From NCBI RefSeq assembly GCF_006384975.1, contig NZ_CP021645.1, forward strand, positions 1,082,001 to 1,146,000: a DNA stretch of 64,000 nt, read 5' to 3'. Origin of the DNA: Pseudomonas oryzihabitans. GTDB taxonomy: Bacteria > Pseudomonadota > Gammaproteobacteria > Pseudomonadales > Pseudomonadaceae. The notes below the pieces were generated by a model. That model searched no databases. It was not told the origin of the DNA and was given only the letters and a program-made list of their open reading frames with translations. The translations under genes and the position numbers were made by a program. Numbering within the stretch: the first letter of the stretch is position 1; each line of letters begins with the position of its first letter. Of this stretch, positions 39,702 to 46,803 are shown in pieces.

Positions 39702-41030
39702 TCAGGGCGATCGGTGTGGTCTCGGCAGGTGGACGGCTGCCCGAAGGCCGCCCCAGAGGCTTTCCATCAATTGCAGCTCGCCGCCACAGGCCGTGACGAT
39801 ATCGCTCACGATTCCCAGACCCAGGCCATGTCCGGCGACCGCCTCGTCGAGTCGTGTCCCGCGCTCGAGAATGGCCAGGCGCTCTGCCTGGGGCACTCCG
39901 GGGCCGTCATCGTCGACCGCGATCCAATAGCCCTCCTCCCGCACCTCCACGGTCAGGCGCACCCGGCTACGCGCCCACTTACAGGCGTTGTCCAGCAGAT
40001 TGCCGAACAGCTCCAGCAGGTCCTCGCGATCCCAGGGCAGGCGCGCTGCGCTCGGCAGCTGACAATCCAGGCACAGGTGCTCGCCGTGCACCCGCCCGAG
40101 CAGTTGGCAAAGCTCGCGCAGTTCGTTCATTTCCAGATAGGCACCCGGCAGAGCCTCCCCGGCCAGGCGCGCCCGGCGCAACTCGCGCTCCAGACGGGCG
40201 CGGATCCGCTCCAGTTGCTCGCGCAGGGTGGCCTGTAGCTCAGGAGAACCTTGCAGCTCGGGTCGCTCGGTCAGGCTCAACAGTACCGCCAACGGCGTCT
40301 TCAGCGCATGGCCGAGGTTACCGATACCGTGCCGCGCCCGGCGCAGACCGTCCTCGGTATGCCGCAGCAGGGCATTCATCTCGTTGACCAAGGGCTCCAG
40401 TTCTACCGGCACCTCGGGATCCAACGCCGAGCGCCGGCCCTGATGCAACTGAGCGATTTGCTCGCGGACCTGATCCAAGGGCCGTAGCGCACGACGGACG
40501 ATGAGCCGCTGCAACAGCAGCACCAGCAGCAGCGTCGCCAGCCCCAGCAGCGCACCGAGACCGAGGATGCGCAGCAGACTCGTCAGCAGTGGATTGTAGT
40601 CGTCGGCCACGATTACCCTCACCTGCTGACCATAGCGCTGGTAATCGGCTCGATAGGTGAGCAGGCGCTGGCCACTGGGGCCAGCGGCGAGGCTGTCGGC
40701 CATTCCCTGGCTGGCCGGGATGTCGAGCTGGGCATCCCAGAGCGAGCGTGAACGCCAGCGGATGTCCAGCGCCGGGATTTCGATGAGGAAGTAGCGCCCG
40801 GACAGTGGCCGGGTATAGAGATTACCCAGGCGCCCCTCGTCCAGTTGCAGCCTGTGAGGGCCGCGCACCAAGGCAGCCAGCAGATTCTCGGTCTCACTGC
40901 GCAGACCGGTTTCCAGGTAGCGGCGTAAGGCGTGGTCCACCAGCCAGGCGCCGCCGAGCACCAGCACCAATCCCGCCACCAGCAGGATGGCGACCAGACC
41001 GAGCCGCAACCGGGCCTGGATCGACCTCAA
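39702..41030 (-). CDS. Sensor histidine kinase of a PepSY-associated two-component system
   Basis: 442 aa. TM1 ([22 protein letters not shown]), a periplasmic region of about 130 residues, TM2 ([18 protein letters not shown]), a HAMP-like linker, phospho-acceptor His in [15 protein letters not shown] near residue 240, N box [10 protein letters not shown], and GxG boxes DDDGPGVP and GHGLGLGI. The order PepSY-PepSY-regulator-kinase recalls P. aeruginosa bqsPQRS/carRS (Fe(II)/Ca2+ sensing), but I see no RExxE iron motif in the sensor region, so the signal is open. Overlaps the regulator gene by 4 bases. Confidence 0.87.
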   Translation of the reverse strand: MRSIQARLRLGLVAILLVAGLVLVLGGAWLVDHALRRYLETGLRSETENLLAALVRGPHRLQLDEGRLGNLYTRPLSGRYFLIEIPALDIRWRSRSLWDAQLDIPASQGMADSLAAGPSGQRLLTYRADYQRYGQQVRVIVADDYNPLLTSLLRILGLGALLGLATLLLVLLLQRLIVRRALRPLDQVREQIAQLHQGRRSALDPEVPVELEPLVNEMNALLRHTEDGLRRARHGIGNLGHALKTPLAVLLSLTERPELQGSPELQATLREQLERIRARLERELRRARLAGEALPGAYLEMNELRELCQLLGRVHGEHLCLDCQLPSAARLPWDREDLLELFGNLLDNACKWARSRVRLTVEVREEGYWIAVDDDGPGVPQAERLAILERGTRLDEAVAGHGLGLGIVSDIVTACGGELQLMESLWGGLRAAVHLPRPHRSP

Positions 41031-41692
41031 TCGACACCGCCCAGGCGATAACCCTGGCCACGGCGCGTCTCGATCACGTCACGACCCAGCTTGCGCCGCA
41101 GGTGATTGACATGCACCTCGATGACGTTGGAGTCACGTTCGCTCTCGCCGTCGTACAAATGGTCGTTGAGGCGGGTCTTGGAGAGGATCTGGCCGGGATG
41201 CAGCAAGAAGCAGCGCAAGAGGCGGAATTCCGCGGCGCTCAGCTCGATGGTTTCGTTGCCTCGGACCACGCATTGGCGCGCCTCGTCCAACGCCAGCCCG
41301 GCGGACTGCAGCAGCGGCTGGTTGGTCACACCCCTCACCCGTCGCAGCAAGGCGGCGATGCGCAGGCCGAGCTCCTCGGGATGAAAGGGTTTAGTGAGAT
41401 AGTCGTCGGCGCCCGCCTTCAGCCCCTCGATGCGCTCGGCCCAGCTGTCACGGGCGGTGAGGATCAGCACCGGGGTGGCCAGGTCGGCTGCGCGCCACTC
41501 CCTGAGTACCTCCAGACCCGGCCGGCCGGGCAGGCCGAGGTCGAGTACGATGAGGTCATAGGGCTCCTGGGCACCTTGCCAAGCGGCATCGCGACCATCG
41601 GCGAGCCAGTCCACGGCATAGCCCTGGCGAGCGAGAAACGCCGAGATCTCGTCGGCCAGGGCTACGTCGTCTTCCACCAACAACAGGCGCAT
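41027..41692 (-). CDS. OmpR/PhoB-type response regulator
   Basis: 221 aa. Receiver with E8-D9-D10, phospho-Asp51 in [14 protein letters not shown]79 and K101 (TKPF), then a winged-helix domain ([53 protein letters not shown]). It pairs with the kinase gene that overlaps its stop, and follows two PepSY genes whose transcription it probably shares. ATG 41690-41692 directly follows the PepSY stop. Confidence 0.92.
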   Translation of the reverse strand: MRLLLVEDDVALADEISAFLARQGYAVDWLADGRDAAWQGAQEPYDLIVLDLGLPGRPGLEVLREWRAADLATPVLILTARDSWAERIEGLKAGADDYLTKPFHPEELGLRIAALLRRVRGVTNQPLLQSAGLALDEARQCVVRGNETIELSAAEFRLLRCFLLHPGQILSKTRLNDHLYDGESERDSNVIEVHVNHLRRKLGRDVIETRRGQGYRLGGVD

Positions 41693-42049
41693 CTAGTCGT
41701 CCACCTCGTCCTTCATGATGGCGCCATCCATCGCGCCGATTTCCAGTTCGCGGACACCATCGCCAACGAGAATTTCGATCTCGTAGCGATACTGCCCGTC
41801 TTCCTCTTCCAATTCGGCCTCCAGCAGCCGTGCCGTGGGATAGCGCTCGTTGACCTTCTGCAACAGGGTTTCCAGGGGCCGGATCACGCCTTCCTTGCGC
41901 AACTTGAGGGCCTCGTCCTGGTCCAGGTCGCGCGCCTGGACCAGCGAGCTGGCACCGCCGAGCAGGATCAGCCCGGCCAGGATGAGACTCAGTTGTCGCG
42001 CTGGTTTTTCAGGACTTCGCCAGTGGTGGCGTCGAGTTCCAGATCCCAT
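41693..42049 (-). CDS. PepSY-domain periplasmic protein (second of pair)
   Basis: 118 aa from ATG 42047-42049, preceded by AAGG six bases upstream; the start overlaps the upstream PepSY gene by 61 bases. The first 20 residues (MGSGTRRHHWRSPEKPARQ) are unusually polar before the hydrophobic signal sequence (LSLILAGLILLGGASSLVQARDL); a tighter non-standard CTG start at about 41992 would give a normal signal peptide, so the start is uncertain. The PepSY region is DEALKLRKEGVIRPLETLLQKVNERYPTARLLEAELEEEDGQYRYEIEI. Probably a periplasmic modulator of the downstream kinase. Confidence 0.72.
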   Translation of the reverse strand: MGSGTRRHHWRSPEKPARQLSLILAGLILLGGASSLVQARDLDQDEALKLRKEGVIRPLETLLQKVNERYPTARLLEAELEEEDGQYRYEIEILVGDGVRELEIGAMDGAIMKDEVDD

Positions 42050-42297
42050 TTCACACCTTGGGGGTCACGTAGTTCCAGTTGGTAGATGTAGCGGCCGTAC
42101 TCTTCTTCCAGCTCGGTGTCGTGGGTGGTCGACCCCGGATGCTTGGCGATGGCGGCCTGGTTGAGCACCTCGAAACTCTTGATCTTGCCGCTGTCACGCA
42201 GTTTGAGGGCTTCGTCGGGGCCGAGGTCGCGGGCCTGGGCGACGCCCACACCGGTCAGCAGGAAGGCGGCAGTGGCAATGGCGGTCAGCTTTTTCAT
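41989..42297 (-). CDS. PepSY-domain periplasmic protein (first of pair)
   Basis: 102 aa. Signal peptide MKKLTAIATAAFLLTGVGVAQA, then a PepSY domain (DEALKLRDSGKIKSFEVLNQAAIAKHPGSTTHDTELEEEYGRYIYQLELRD) ending LELDATTGEVLKNQRDN. Paralogous to the next gene (shared RDLxxDEALKLR). AGAGGA precedes ATG 42295-42297. First gene of the PepSY-PepSY-regulator-kinase operon; the 74-bp gap to the DUF3253 gene holds no clear hairpin. Confidence 0.82.
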   Translation of the reverse strand: MKKLTAIATAAFLLTGVGVAQARDLGPDEALKLRDSGKIKSFEVLNQAAIAKHPGSTTHDTELEEEYGRYIYQLELRDPQGVKWDLELDATTGEVLKNQRDN

Positions 42298-42371
42298 GGT
42301 GATTCCTCTGGGTTGCTGTCTGTTCCGGGTCCAGAGTAGCCATCGGCCATTAATCGAAACTTAATCGTCCA

Positions 42372-42629
42372 TTAAGCCAAACTTAATCGGATCGGGCCAT
42401 GCCAGGGCGCGGCGGGATGCAAGGCTTCGCCCTTCTGGCTCACCCGCAGGCGTCCCTCGCGCGCCAATTCACGGGCAGCCAGGCGCAGCGGCTCCATCAG
42501 CGGTCGCCAATCCGCCGCCAGCTCACGGGCGACCTCCGAAGGACAGAAGGTGGCACCTGGGCGGCGCGTGCGCGCCTTGGCGAGCAAGGCCTCGCGGAGC
42601 TGTGCGTCGGTCGGCTTGGCGGTGGTCAT
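42372..42629 (-). CDS. DUF3253 family protein
   Basis: 85 aa: TTAKPTDAQLREALLAKARTRRPGATFCPSEVARELAADWRPLMEPLRLAARELAREGRLRVSQKG. This winged-helix-like arrangement is what I recall for DUF3253 (small, possibly DNA-binding). ATG 42627-42629 has AGG close upstream; the frame extends further but without a better start. Divergent from topoisomerase IB, 60 bp apart. Confidence 0.7.
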   Translation of the reverse strand: MTTAKPTDAQLREALLAKARTRRPGATFCPSEVARELAADWRPLMEPLRLAARELAREGRLRVSQKGEALHPAAPWHGPIRLSLA

Positions 42630-42689
42630 GAGAACCTGGTCCGGTTTCCTGGAGTCCACCGTTTCGACCAGGAAATCGTCGGTGCAGTC

Positions 42690-43808
42690 ATGACCTCTCG
42701 TTCGAAAGTAATGCAACGCCTCGCCCAGACCGATCTACCCGCCCCCACCGATGAGCGTGACGACACCGGTACCGCCCTTTGCACCCCCTTGCCACCCGAT
42801 CTCAACTACGTCGACGACCGCCAACCCGGCCTCAGCCGGCGCAAGCTGCGTGGCAAGTGGACCTACTTCACCGCGGACGGCGAGCGCATCCGCGACCAGG
42901 CAGAGGTGGAGCGGATCAACAAGCTGGCCATCCCCCCGGCCTATACCGATGTCTGGATTTGCCCGGACGCCAATGGCCATCTCCAGGCCACGGGTCGCGA
43001 CGCCCGCGGTCGCAAGCAGTATCGCTACCATCCGCGCTGGCGCGAGATTCGCGACACTGACAAGTACGAGCGGATGCTCGCCTTCGGCCAAGCCTTGCCG
43101 AAGCTGCGCCAGCGCGTGGAAGAAGACCTCAATCGCCGCGGTCTATGCCGGGAAAAGGTCATGGCCACGGTGATCAGCCTGCTGGATGCCACCCTGATCC
43201 GGGTCGGCAACGCCCAGTACGCCAAGAGCAACAAATCCTATGGCCTCACCACCCTGCGTAACCGGCATGCCGAGGTGCATGGCAGCACCATCGCCTTCCA
43301 CTTCCGCGGCAAGAGCGGGGTGGAACACGATGTGAAGGTGAGCGATCCCCGCCTGGCGCGGACCGTGAAGAAGTGCCTGGAGCTTCCCGGCCAGCACCTG
43401 TTCCAGTACGTGGATGCCGAGGGCGAACGGCATACGGTGACCTCCTCCGACGTCAATGCCTACCTCCACGAGCTGACCGGCGCCGAATTCACCGCCAAGG
43501 ACTATCGCACCTGGGCTGGTAGCGCCCTGGCGCTGGAGGCCTTGCGCGAGTTGCGTTGTGAGACCCAGACCGAAGCCAAGAAGGAGCTGGTGGACATGGT
43601 CAAGGCGGTTTCGCGCACCCTGGGCAATACCCCGGCGGTTTGCCGCAAGTGCTACATCCATCCCGGCGTGCTCGACGCCTTTCTCGCCGGGGATCTCGGC
43701 ACCCTGCCCAGACCGCGCAAGCGCAAGGGACTCAAGGAGGAAGAGGTGTTGCTGCTCAATTTCCTCCAGCGCCTGGAGCAGCGGGTAGCGCAGACACAGG
43801 CGGCCTGA
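42690..43808 (+). CDS. DNA topoisomerase IB (poxvirus type)
   Basis: 372 aa, relaxes supercoils through a 3'-phosphotyrosyl intermediate. Seen: LNYVDDRQPGLSRRKLRGKWTYF near residues 35-57, catalytic Arg region YRYHPRWREIRDTDKYERML, LIRVGNAQYAKSNKSYGLTTLRNRH, FHFRGKSGVEHDV, and the nucleophile Tyr in CRKCYIHPGVLDAFL. The Lys/Arg-rich end (RPRKRKGLK) is normal. ATG 42690 has only a weak ribosome site; ATG 42711 is an alternative. Two hairpins follow the stop. Confidence 0.92.
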   Translation: MTSRSKVMQRLAQTDLPAPTDERDDTGTALCTPLPPDLNYVDDRQPGLSRRKLRGKWTYFTADGERIRDQAEVERINKLAIPPAYTDVWICPDANGHLQATGRDARGRKQYRYHPRWREIRDTDKYERMLAFGQALPKLRQRVEEDLNRRGLCREKVMATVISLLDATLIRVGNAQYAKSNKSYGLTTLRNRHAEVHGSTIAFHFRGKSGVEHDVKVSDPRLARTVKKCLELPGQHLFQYVDAEGERHTVTSSDVNAYLHELTGAEFTAKDYRTWAGSALALEALRELRCETQTEAKKELVDMVKAVSRTLGNTPAVCRKCYIHPGVLDAFLAGDLGTLPRPRKRKGLKEEEVLLLNFLQRLEQRVAQTQAA

Positions 43809-43844
43809 TCGCCTGGAGTGGCCGCCAGGCTGCCTGCCCCGGAA

Positions 43845-43869
43845 CACGCAGCCTGTCCCAGGTTGCGTG
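43845..43869 (+). terminator. 11-bp hairpin downstream of topoisomerase IB
   Basis: CACGCAGCCTG (43845-43855) pairs with CAGGTTGCGTG (43859-43869), one G-U pair, 3-base loop. A smaller hairpin (GCCTGG/CCAGGC, 43811-43830) directly follows the stop. No T-run. Confidence 0.5.
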
Positions 43870-43963
43870 CTACCGCACTTTGGAGATCAGGGGCCACACT
43901 TCGATAGATGCACTCGGCGGGTATGGCGCGCCAGCGACTCGACCGGATGACGGGAGCAATTTC

Positions 43964-43993
43964 GTTATGTTATAACTTAGTTACAACTTGTAA
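43964..43993. promoter_or_regulatory. Tandem palindromes, probable Zur box of the zinc importer operon
   Basis: GTTAT-GTT-ATAAC (43964-43976) matches the Zur-box pattern of gammaproteobacteria; 4 bases later TTACAA-C-TTGTAA (43981-43993) is a second perfect palindrome touching the ribosome site AAGG. Both lie within 40 bp of the first gene of a zinc ABC importer, so repression by zinc-loaded Zur is expected. Confidence 0.72.
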
Positions 43994-44002
43994 GGCTTGA
44001 CC

Positions 44003-44119
44003 ATGTCCTCCACTCGCCCCTCCCTGCTGATGCTGTCGGTCCCCTGGCGCCTGTTGCTCGCCTGCATTCCCCTGGTCGCGCTCTGGCTGGCCGTGCTCTG
44101 GGCGGTTGCCCTGCCATGA
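44003..44119 (+). CDS. 38-residue membrane peptide, first gene of the zinc importer operon
   Basis: ATG 44003 to TGA 44119: a polar start with an Arg pair of charges (MSSTRPSLLMLSVPWR), then one long hydrophobic segment (LLLACIPLVALWLAVLWAVALP). AAGG lies 7 bases upstream and the stop overlaps the ATPase gene as ATGA, so it is very probably translated and coupled. No family recognised. It could be a small accessory subunit of the importer or a leader peptide. Confidence 0.65.
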   Translation: MSSTRPSLLMLSVPWRLLLACIPLVALWLAVLWAVALP

Positions 44120-44850
44120 GTGCCGCCGTCGAATTGCAGGATTTGACCCTGGCCTATCAGCGGCATCCTGCCATCCACCATCTGAACGGCCACTTCGCCA
44201 CCGGCAGCCTCACCGCCATCGTGGGTCCCAACGGCGCCGGCAAATCCACCTTGCTCAAGGCTATCGCCGGCACCCTGCGCCCGGTCAGCGGCCGGATCAA
44301 GCGAGCGGTCTCGCAACGGCGTCTGGGATATCTGCCACAGGCCGCGGAAATCGACCGCAGTTTTCCACTGAGCGTACTGGAGACCGTGGTTCTGGGCGCG
44401 TGGCAGACGGTGGGAAGCTGGCGCGGGGTCAGCGCCGCCCAGCGTGAAGAGGCACGCCAAGCCCTACGCGCGGTTGGTCTCGACGGGCTCGAAGAGCGAC
44501 TGGTGGGCACCCTTTCCTCCGGCCAGTTCCAGCGGGTCCTGTTCGCCCGGCTGCTCTTGCAGGATGCACCGGTGCTGCTGCTCGACGAGCCCTTCACCGC
44601 CATCGACGCCCGCACGACGGCCGACCTCCTGACCATCGTCCGCCGCTGGCACGGCCAGGGTCGCACGGTGATCGCCGTCCTGCATGACCTGGATCAGGTT
44701 CGCCAGCATTTTCCCGAAACCTTGCTGCTGGCCCGGGAGGCCATCGCCTGGGGCGATACCGCCCAGGTACTGATTGCCGAGAACCTGGCCAAGGCACGCA
44801 ATCTCGCCGAGTACTGGGACGCCGACTCGGCGATCTGTGAGCGCGTATGA
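44116..44850 (+). CDS. Metal (probably zinc) ABC transporter ATPase
   Basis: 244 aa. Walker A GPNGAGKST near residues 37-45, Q-loop LPQAAEIDRSFP, signature LSSGQFQRVLFARLL, Walker B VLLLDEPFTAIDART, switch His in VLHDLDQV. The order ATPase-permease-binding protein is that of aztABC; it is also similar to znuC. Energises uptake of zinc across the inner membrane. Overlaps both neighbours by ATGA. Confidence 0.9.
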   Translation: MSAAVELQDLTLAYQRHPAIHHLNGHFATGSLTAIVGPNGAGKSTLLKAIAGTLRPVSGRIKRAVSQRRLGYLPQAAEIDRSFPLSVLETVVLGAWQTVGSWRGVSAAQREEARQALRAVGLDGLEERLVGTLSSGQFQRVLFARLLLQDAPVLLLDEPFTAIDARTTADLLTIVRRWHGQGRTVIAVLHDLDQVRQHFPETLLLAREAIAWGDTAQVLIAENLAKARNLAEYWDADSAICERV

Positions 44851-45716
44851 CCCTCTATCAGCTGCTGTTCGAGCCCTTCGTGGAATTCGGCTTCATGCGC
44901 CGGGCCCTGGTGGCCTGCCTGGCCCTGGCCCTCGGGGCCGGTCCGGTGGGGGTGCTGCTGATGCTGCGCCGCATGAGCCTGGTGGGCGACGCCATGAGCC
45001 ATGCCGTGCTGCCAGGTGCGGCCCTGGGCTTCATGGTCGCCGGGCTTTCGTTGCCCGCCATGGGCATCGGCGGCCTGCTCGCGGGTCTCCTGGTGGCGGG
45101 CCTGGCCGGGCTGGTCAGCCGCTTCACCAGCCAGCGCGAGGATGCCAGTTTCGCCAGCTTCTACCTGATATCCCTGGCCGCCGGGGTGCTGATCGTGTCG
45201 TTGCACGGCTCCAGTGTCGATCTACTGCACGTGCTGTTCGGCACCATCCTCGCCATCGACGCCACGGCCCTGTACCTGGTCGCCGGCATCGCCACCCTGT
45301 CGCTGCTGATGCTGGCGGTGATCTATCGGCCGCTGGCCCTGGAATGCTTCGATCCGGGCTTCCTCCGCGCGGTGGGCGGTCGCGGCTCGCTCTACCACCT
45401 GCTGTTCCTCTTGCTGGTGGTGCTCAATCTGGTCGCGGGCTTCCAGGCGCTCGGCACCCTCATGGCCGTGGGCCTGATGATGCTGCCCGCCACCGCCGCG
45501 CGCTTCTGGGCCAGCAGCCTGCCCGGACTGATGGCCGTGGCGAGCCTGATCGCCAGCCTGAGCGGTCTGGTCGGCCTGGTGCTCTCCTATCACCTGGGTT
45601 ACGCCTCGGGCCCCGCCATCGTCCTCACCGCCGGCGCCTGCTACCTCTTCTCCCTGCTGTTCGGTCGCTTGGGCCTCTACCGCCGACTGCGTCCACCTCC
45701 CCACCTCACGCACTGA
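44847..45716 (+). CDS. Metal (probably zinc) ABC transporter permease
   Basis: 289 aa, ABC-3 family, about eight hydrophobic segments; family motifs RMSLVGDAMSHAVLPGAALGF near residues 42-62 and GTLMAVGLMMLPATAARFWA. The translocation channel of the importer. Coupled to the ATPase gene; 12 bp before the binding-protein gene. Confidence 0.9.
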   Translation: MTLYQLLFEPFVEFGFMRRALVACLALALGAGPVGVLLMLRRMSLVGDAMSHAVLPGAALGFMVAGLSLPAMGIGGLLAGLLVAGLAGLVSRFTSQREDASFASFYLISLAAGVLIVSLHGSSVDLLHVLFGTILAIDATALYLVAGIATLSLLMLAVIYRPLALECFDPGFLRAVGGRGSLYHLLFLLLVVLNLVAGFQALGTLMAVGLMMLPATAARFWASSLPGLMAVASLIASLSGLVGLVLSYHLGYASGPAIVLTAGACYLFSLLFGRLGLYRRLRPPPHLTH

Positions 45717-45728
45717 TAAGGAGTCACC

Positions 45729-46643
45729 ATGAAATCCCTATTTTCACTAGGCGCCGCCCTGCTGCTCGCCATCGCCGGCCAAGCGCAGGCGGCGGAACCG
45801 ATCAAGGCCGTCGCCACCTTCACCGTGATCGCCGATGTGGTCAAGCAGGTGGGCGGCGACCACGTCCAGGTGACCTCCCTGGTCGGCCCCAACGGTGACC
45901 CCCACGCCTATGAGCCCACCCCTGCCGATGCCCAGGCACTCAAGCAGGCCGACGTGGTGTTCATGAGCGGCCTGCACATGGAGGGCTGGATGGATCGGCT
46001 GATCAAGGCCTCCGGCCAGGCTCGCCCGCCAGTGATCCTCAGCGAGGGCATCAAGACGCGGGAGATGGCAGAAGACGAAGACGGTCATGACGACCACGAT
46101 CATGAGCATGGCGTCGATCCCCATGTCTGGAACAACCCGCTGAACGTGGTCGTCTACACCCGCAACGTGGTGAAGGCGCTGTCCCAGATCGACCCGACCG
46201 ATGCCGCCGTCTACAAGGCCAATGGCGATCGCTACATCGCCAAGCTCGAAGCCCTGGACCGTTATGCTCGCGAACAGATTGCCCAGGTGCCCAAGGCACG
46301 GCGCAAGGTCCTGACTTCCCACGATGCCTTCGGTTACTTCGGCGATGCCTACGGGGTGCAGTTCATCTCGCCGCTGGGCATCTCCACCGAAGCCGAGGCC
46401 TCGGCCCAGGACGTCGGCAAGCTGATCCGCCAGATCAAGAAGGAGCATGTCACGACTTATTTCTTCGAGAACTCCAACGACCCGCGCCTGGTGCAACAGA
46501 TCGCCAAGGCCAGTGGTGCCCAGCCGGGTGGCGAACTCTACGTGGAAGCCCTATCCCCGGCCAACGGCCCCGCGCCGACCTATGCCGACATGTTCCGCTA
46601 CAACGTGGATACTATGGTGAAGGCGATGAAAGCAGGGCATTGA
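45729..46643 (+). CDS. Metal (probably zinc) ABC transporter substrate-binding protein
   Basis: 304 aa cluster A-I binding protein. Signal peptide of about 20 residues (ending AGQAQAAEP), ligand His in NGDPHAYEPTPAD, a His/Asp-rich loop (EDEDGHDDHDHEHGVDPH, about residues 115-132) typical of zinc-specific members, and conserved VLTSHDAFGYF and YFFENSNDPRLVQQIA. The loop and the Zur box favour zinc over manganese. AAGGAG precedes ATG 45729. Ends before repeat E. Confidence 0.9.
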   Translation: MKSLFSLGAALLLAIAGQAQAAEPIKAVATFTVIADVVKQVGGDHVQVTSLVGPNGDPHAYEPTPADAQALKQADVVFMSGLHMEGWMDRLIKASGQARPPVILSEGIKTREMAEDEDGHDDHDHEHGVDPHVWNNPLNVVVYTRNVVKALSQIDPTDAAVYKANGDRYIAKLEALDRYAREQIAQVPKARRKVLTSHDAFGYFGDAYGVQFISPLGISTEAEASAQDVGKLIRQIKKEHVTTYFFENSNDPRLVQQIAKASGAQPGGELYVEALSPANGPAPTYADMFRYNVDTMVKAMKAGH

Positions 46644-46663
46644 TCCCGGCGCTAGCGTTAGGT

Positions 46664-46757
46664 GTAGGTTGGGTTGAGCGTAGCGAAGCCCAACACCACG
46701 GCATCTGAATCCTTGATTGTTGGGCTTCGACGATGAAGCCGTCTCAACCCAACCTAC
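46664..46757. repeat. GTAGGTTGGG-type foldback repeat, copy E
   Basis: GTAGGTTGGGTTGAG (46664-46678) and CTCAACCCAACCTAC (46743-46757) are perfect inverted ends. Its reverse complement matches copy D at 12807-12902 (shared GAGACGGCT.CATCGTCGAAGCCCAACA). It separates the convergent zinc-importer and chelatase operons. Confidence 0.85.
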
Positions 46758-46766
46758 ATGACCTAG

Positions 46767-46798
46767 CAGGTTGGGTTGAACGTAGCGAAGTCCAACAT
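46767..46798. repeat. Half copy of the GTAGGTTGGG repeat
   Basis: GCAGGTTGGGTTGAACGTAGCGAAGTCCAACA repeats the left arm of copy E with a few changes and has no right arm; it ends just before the stop of the chelatase gene. Confidence 0.65.
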
Positions 46799-46803
46799 CC
46801 TGG

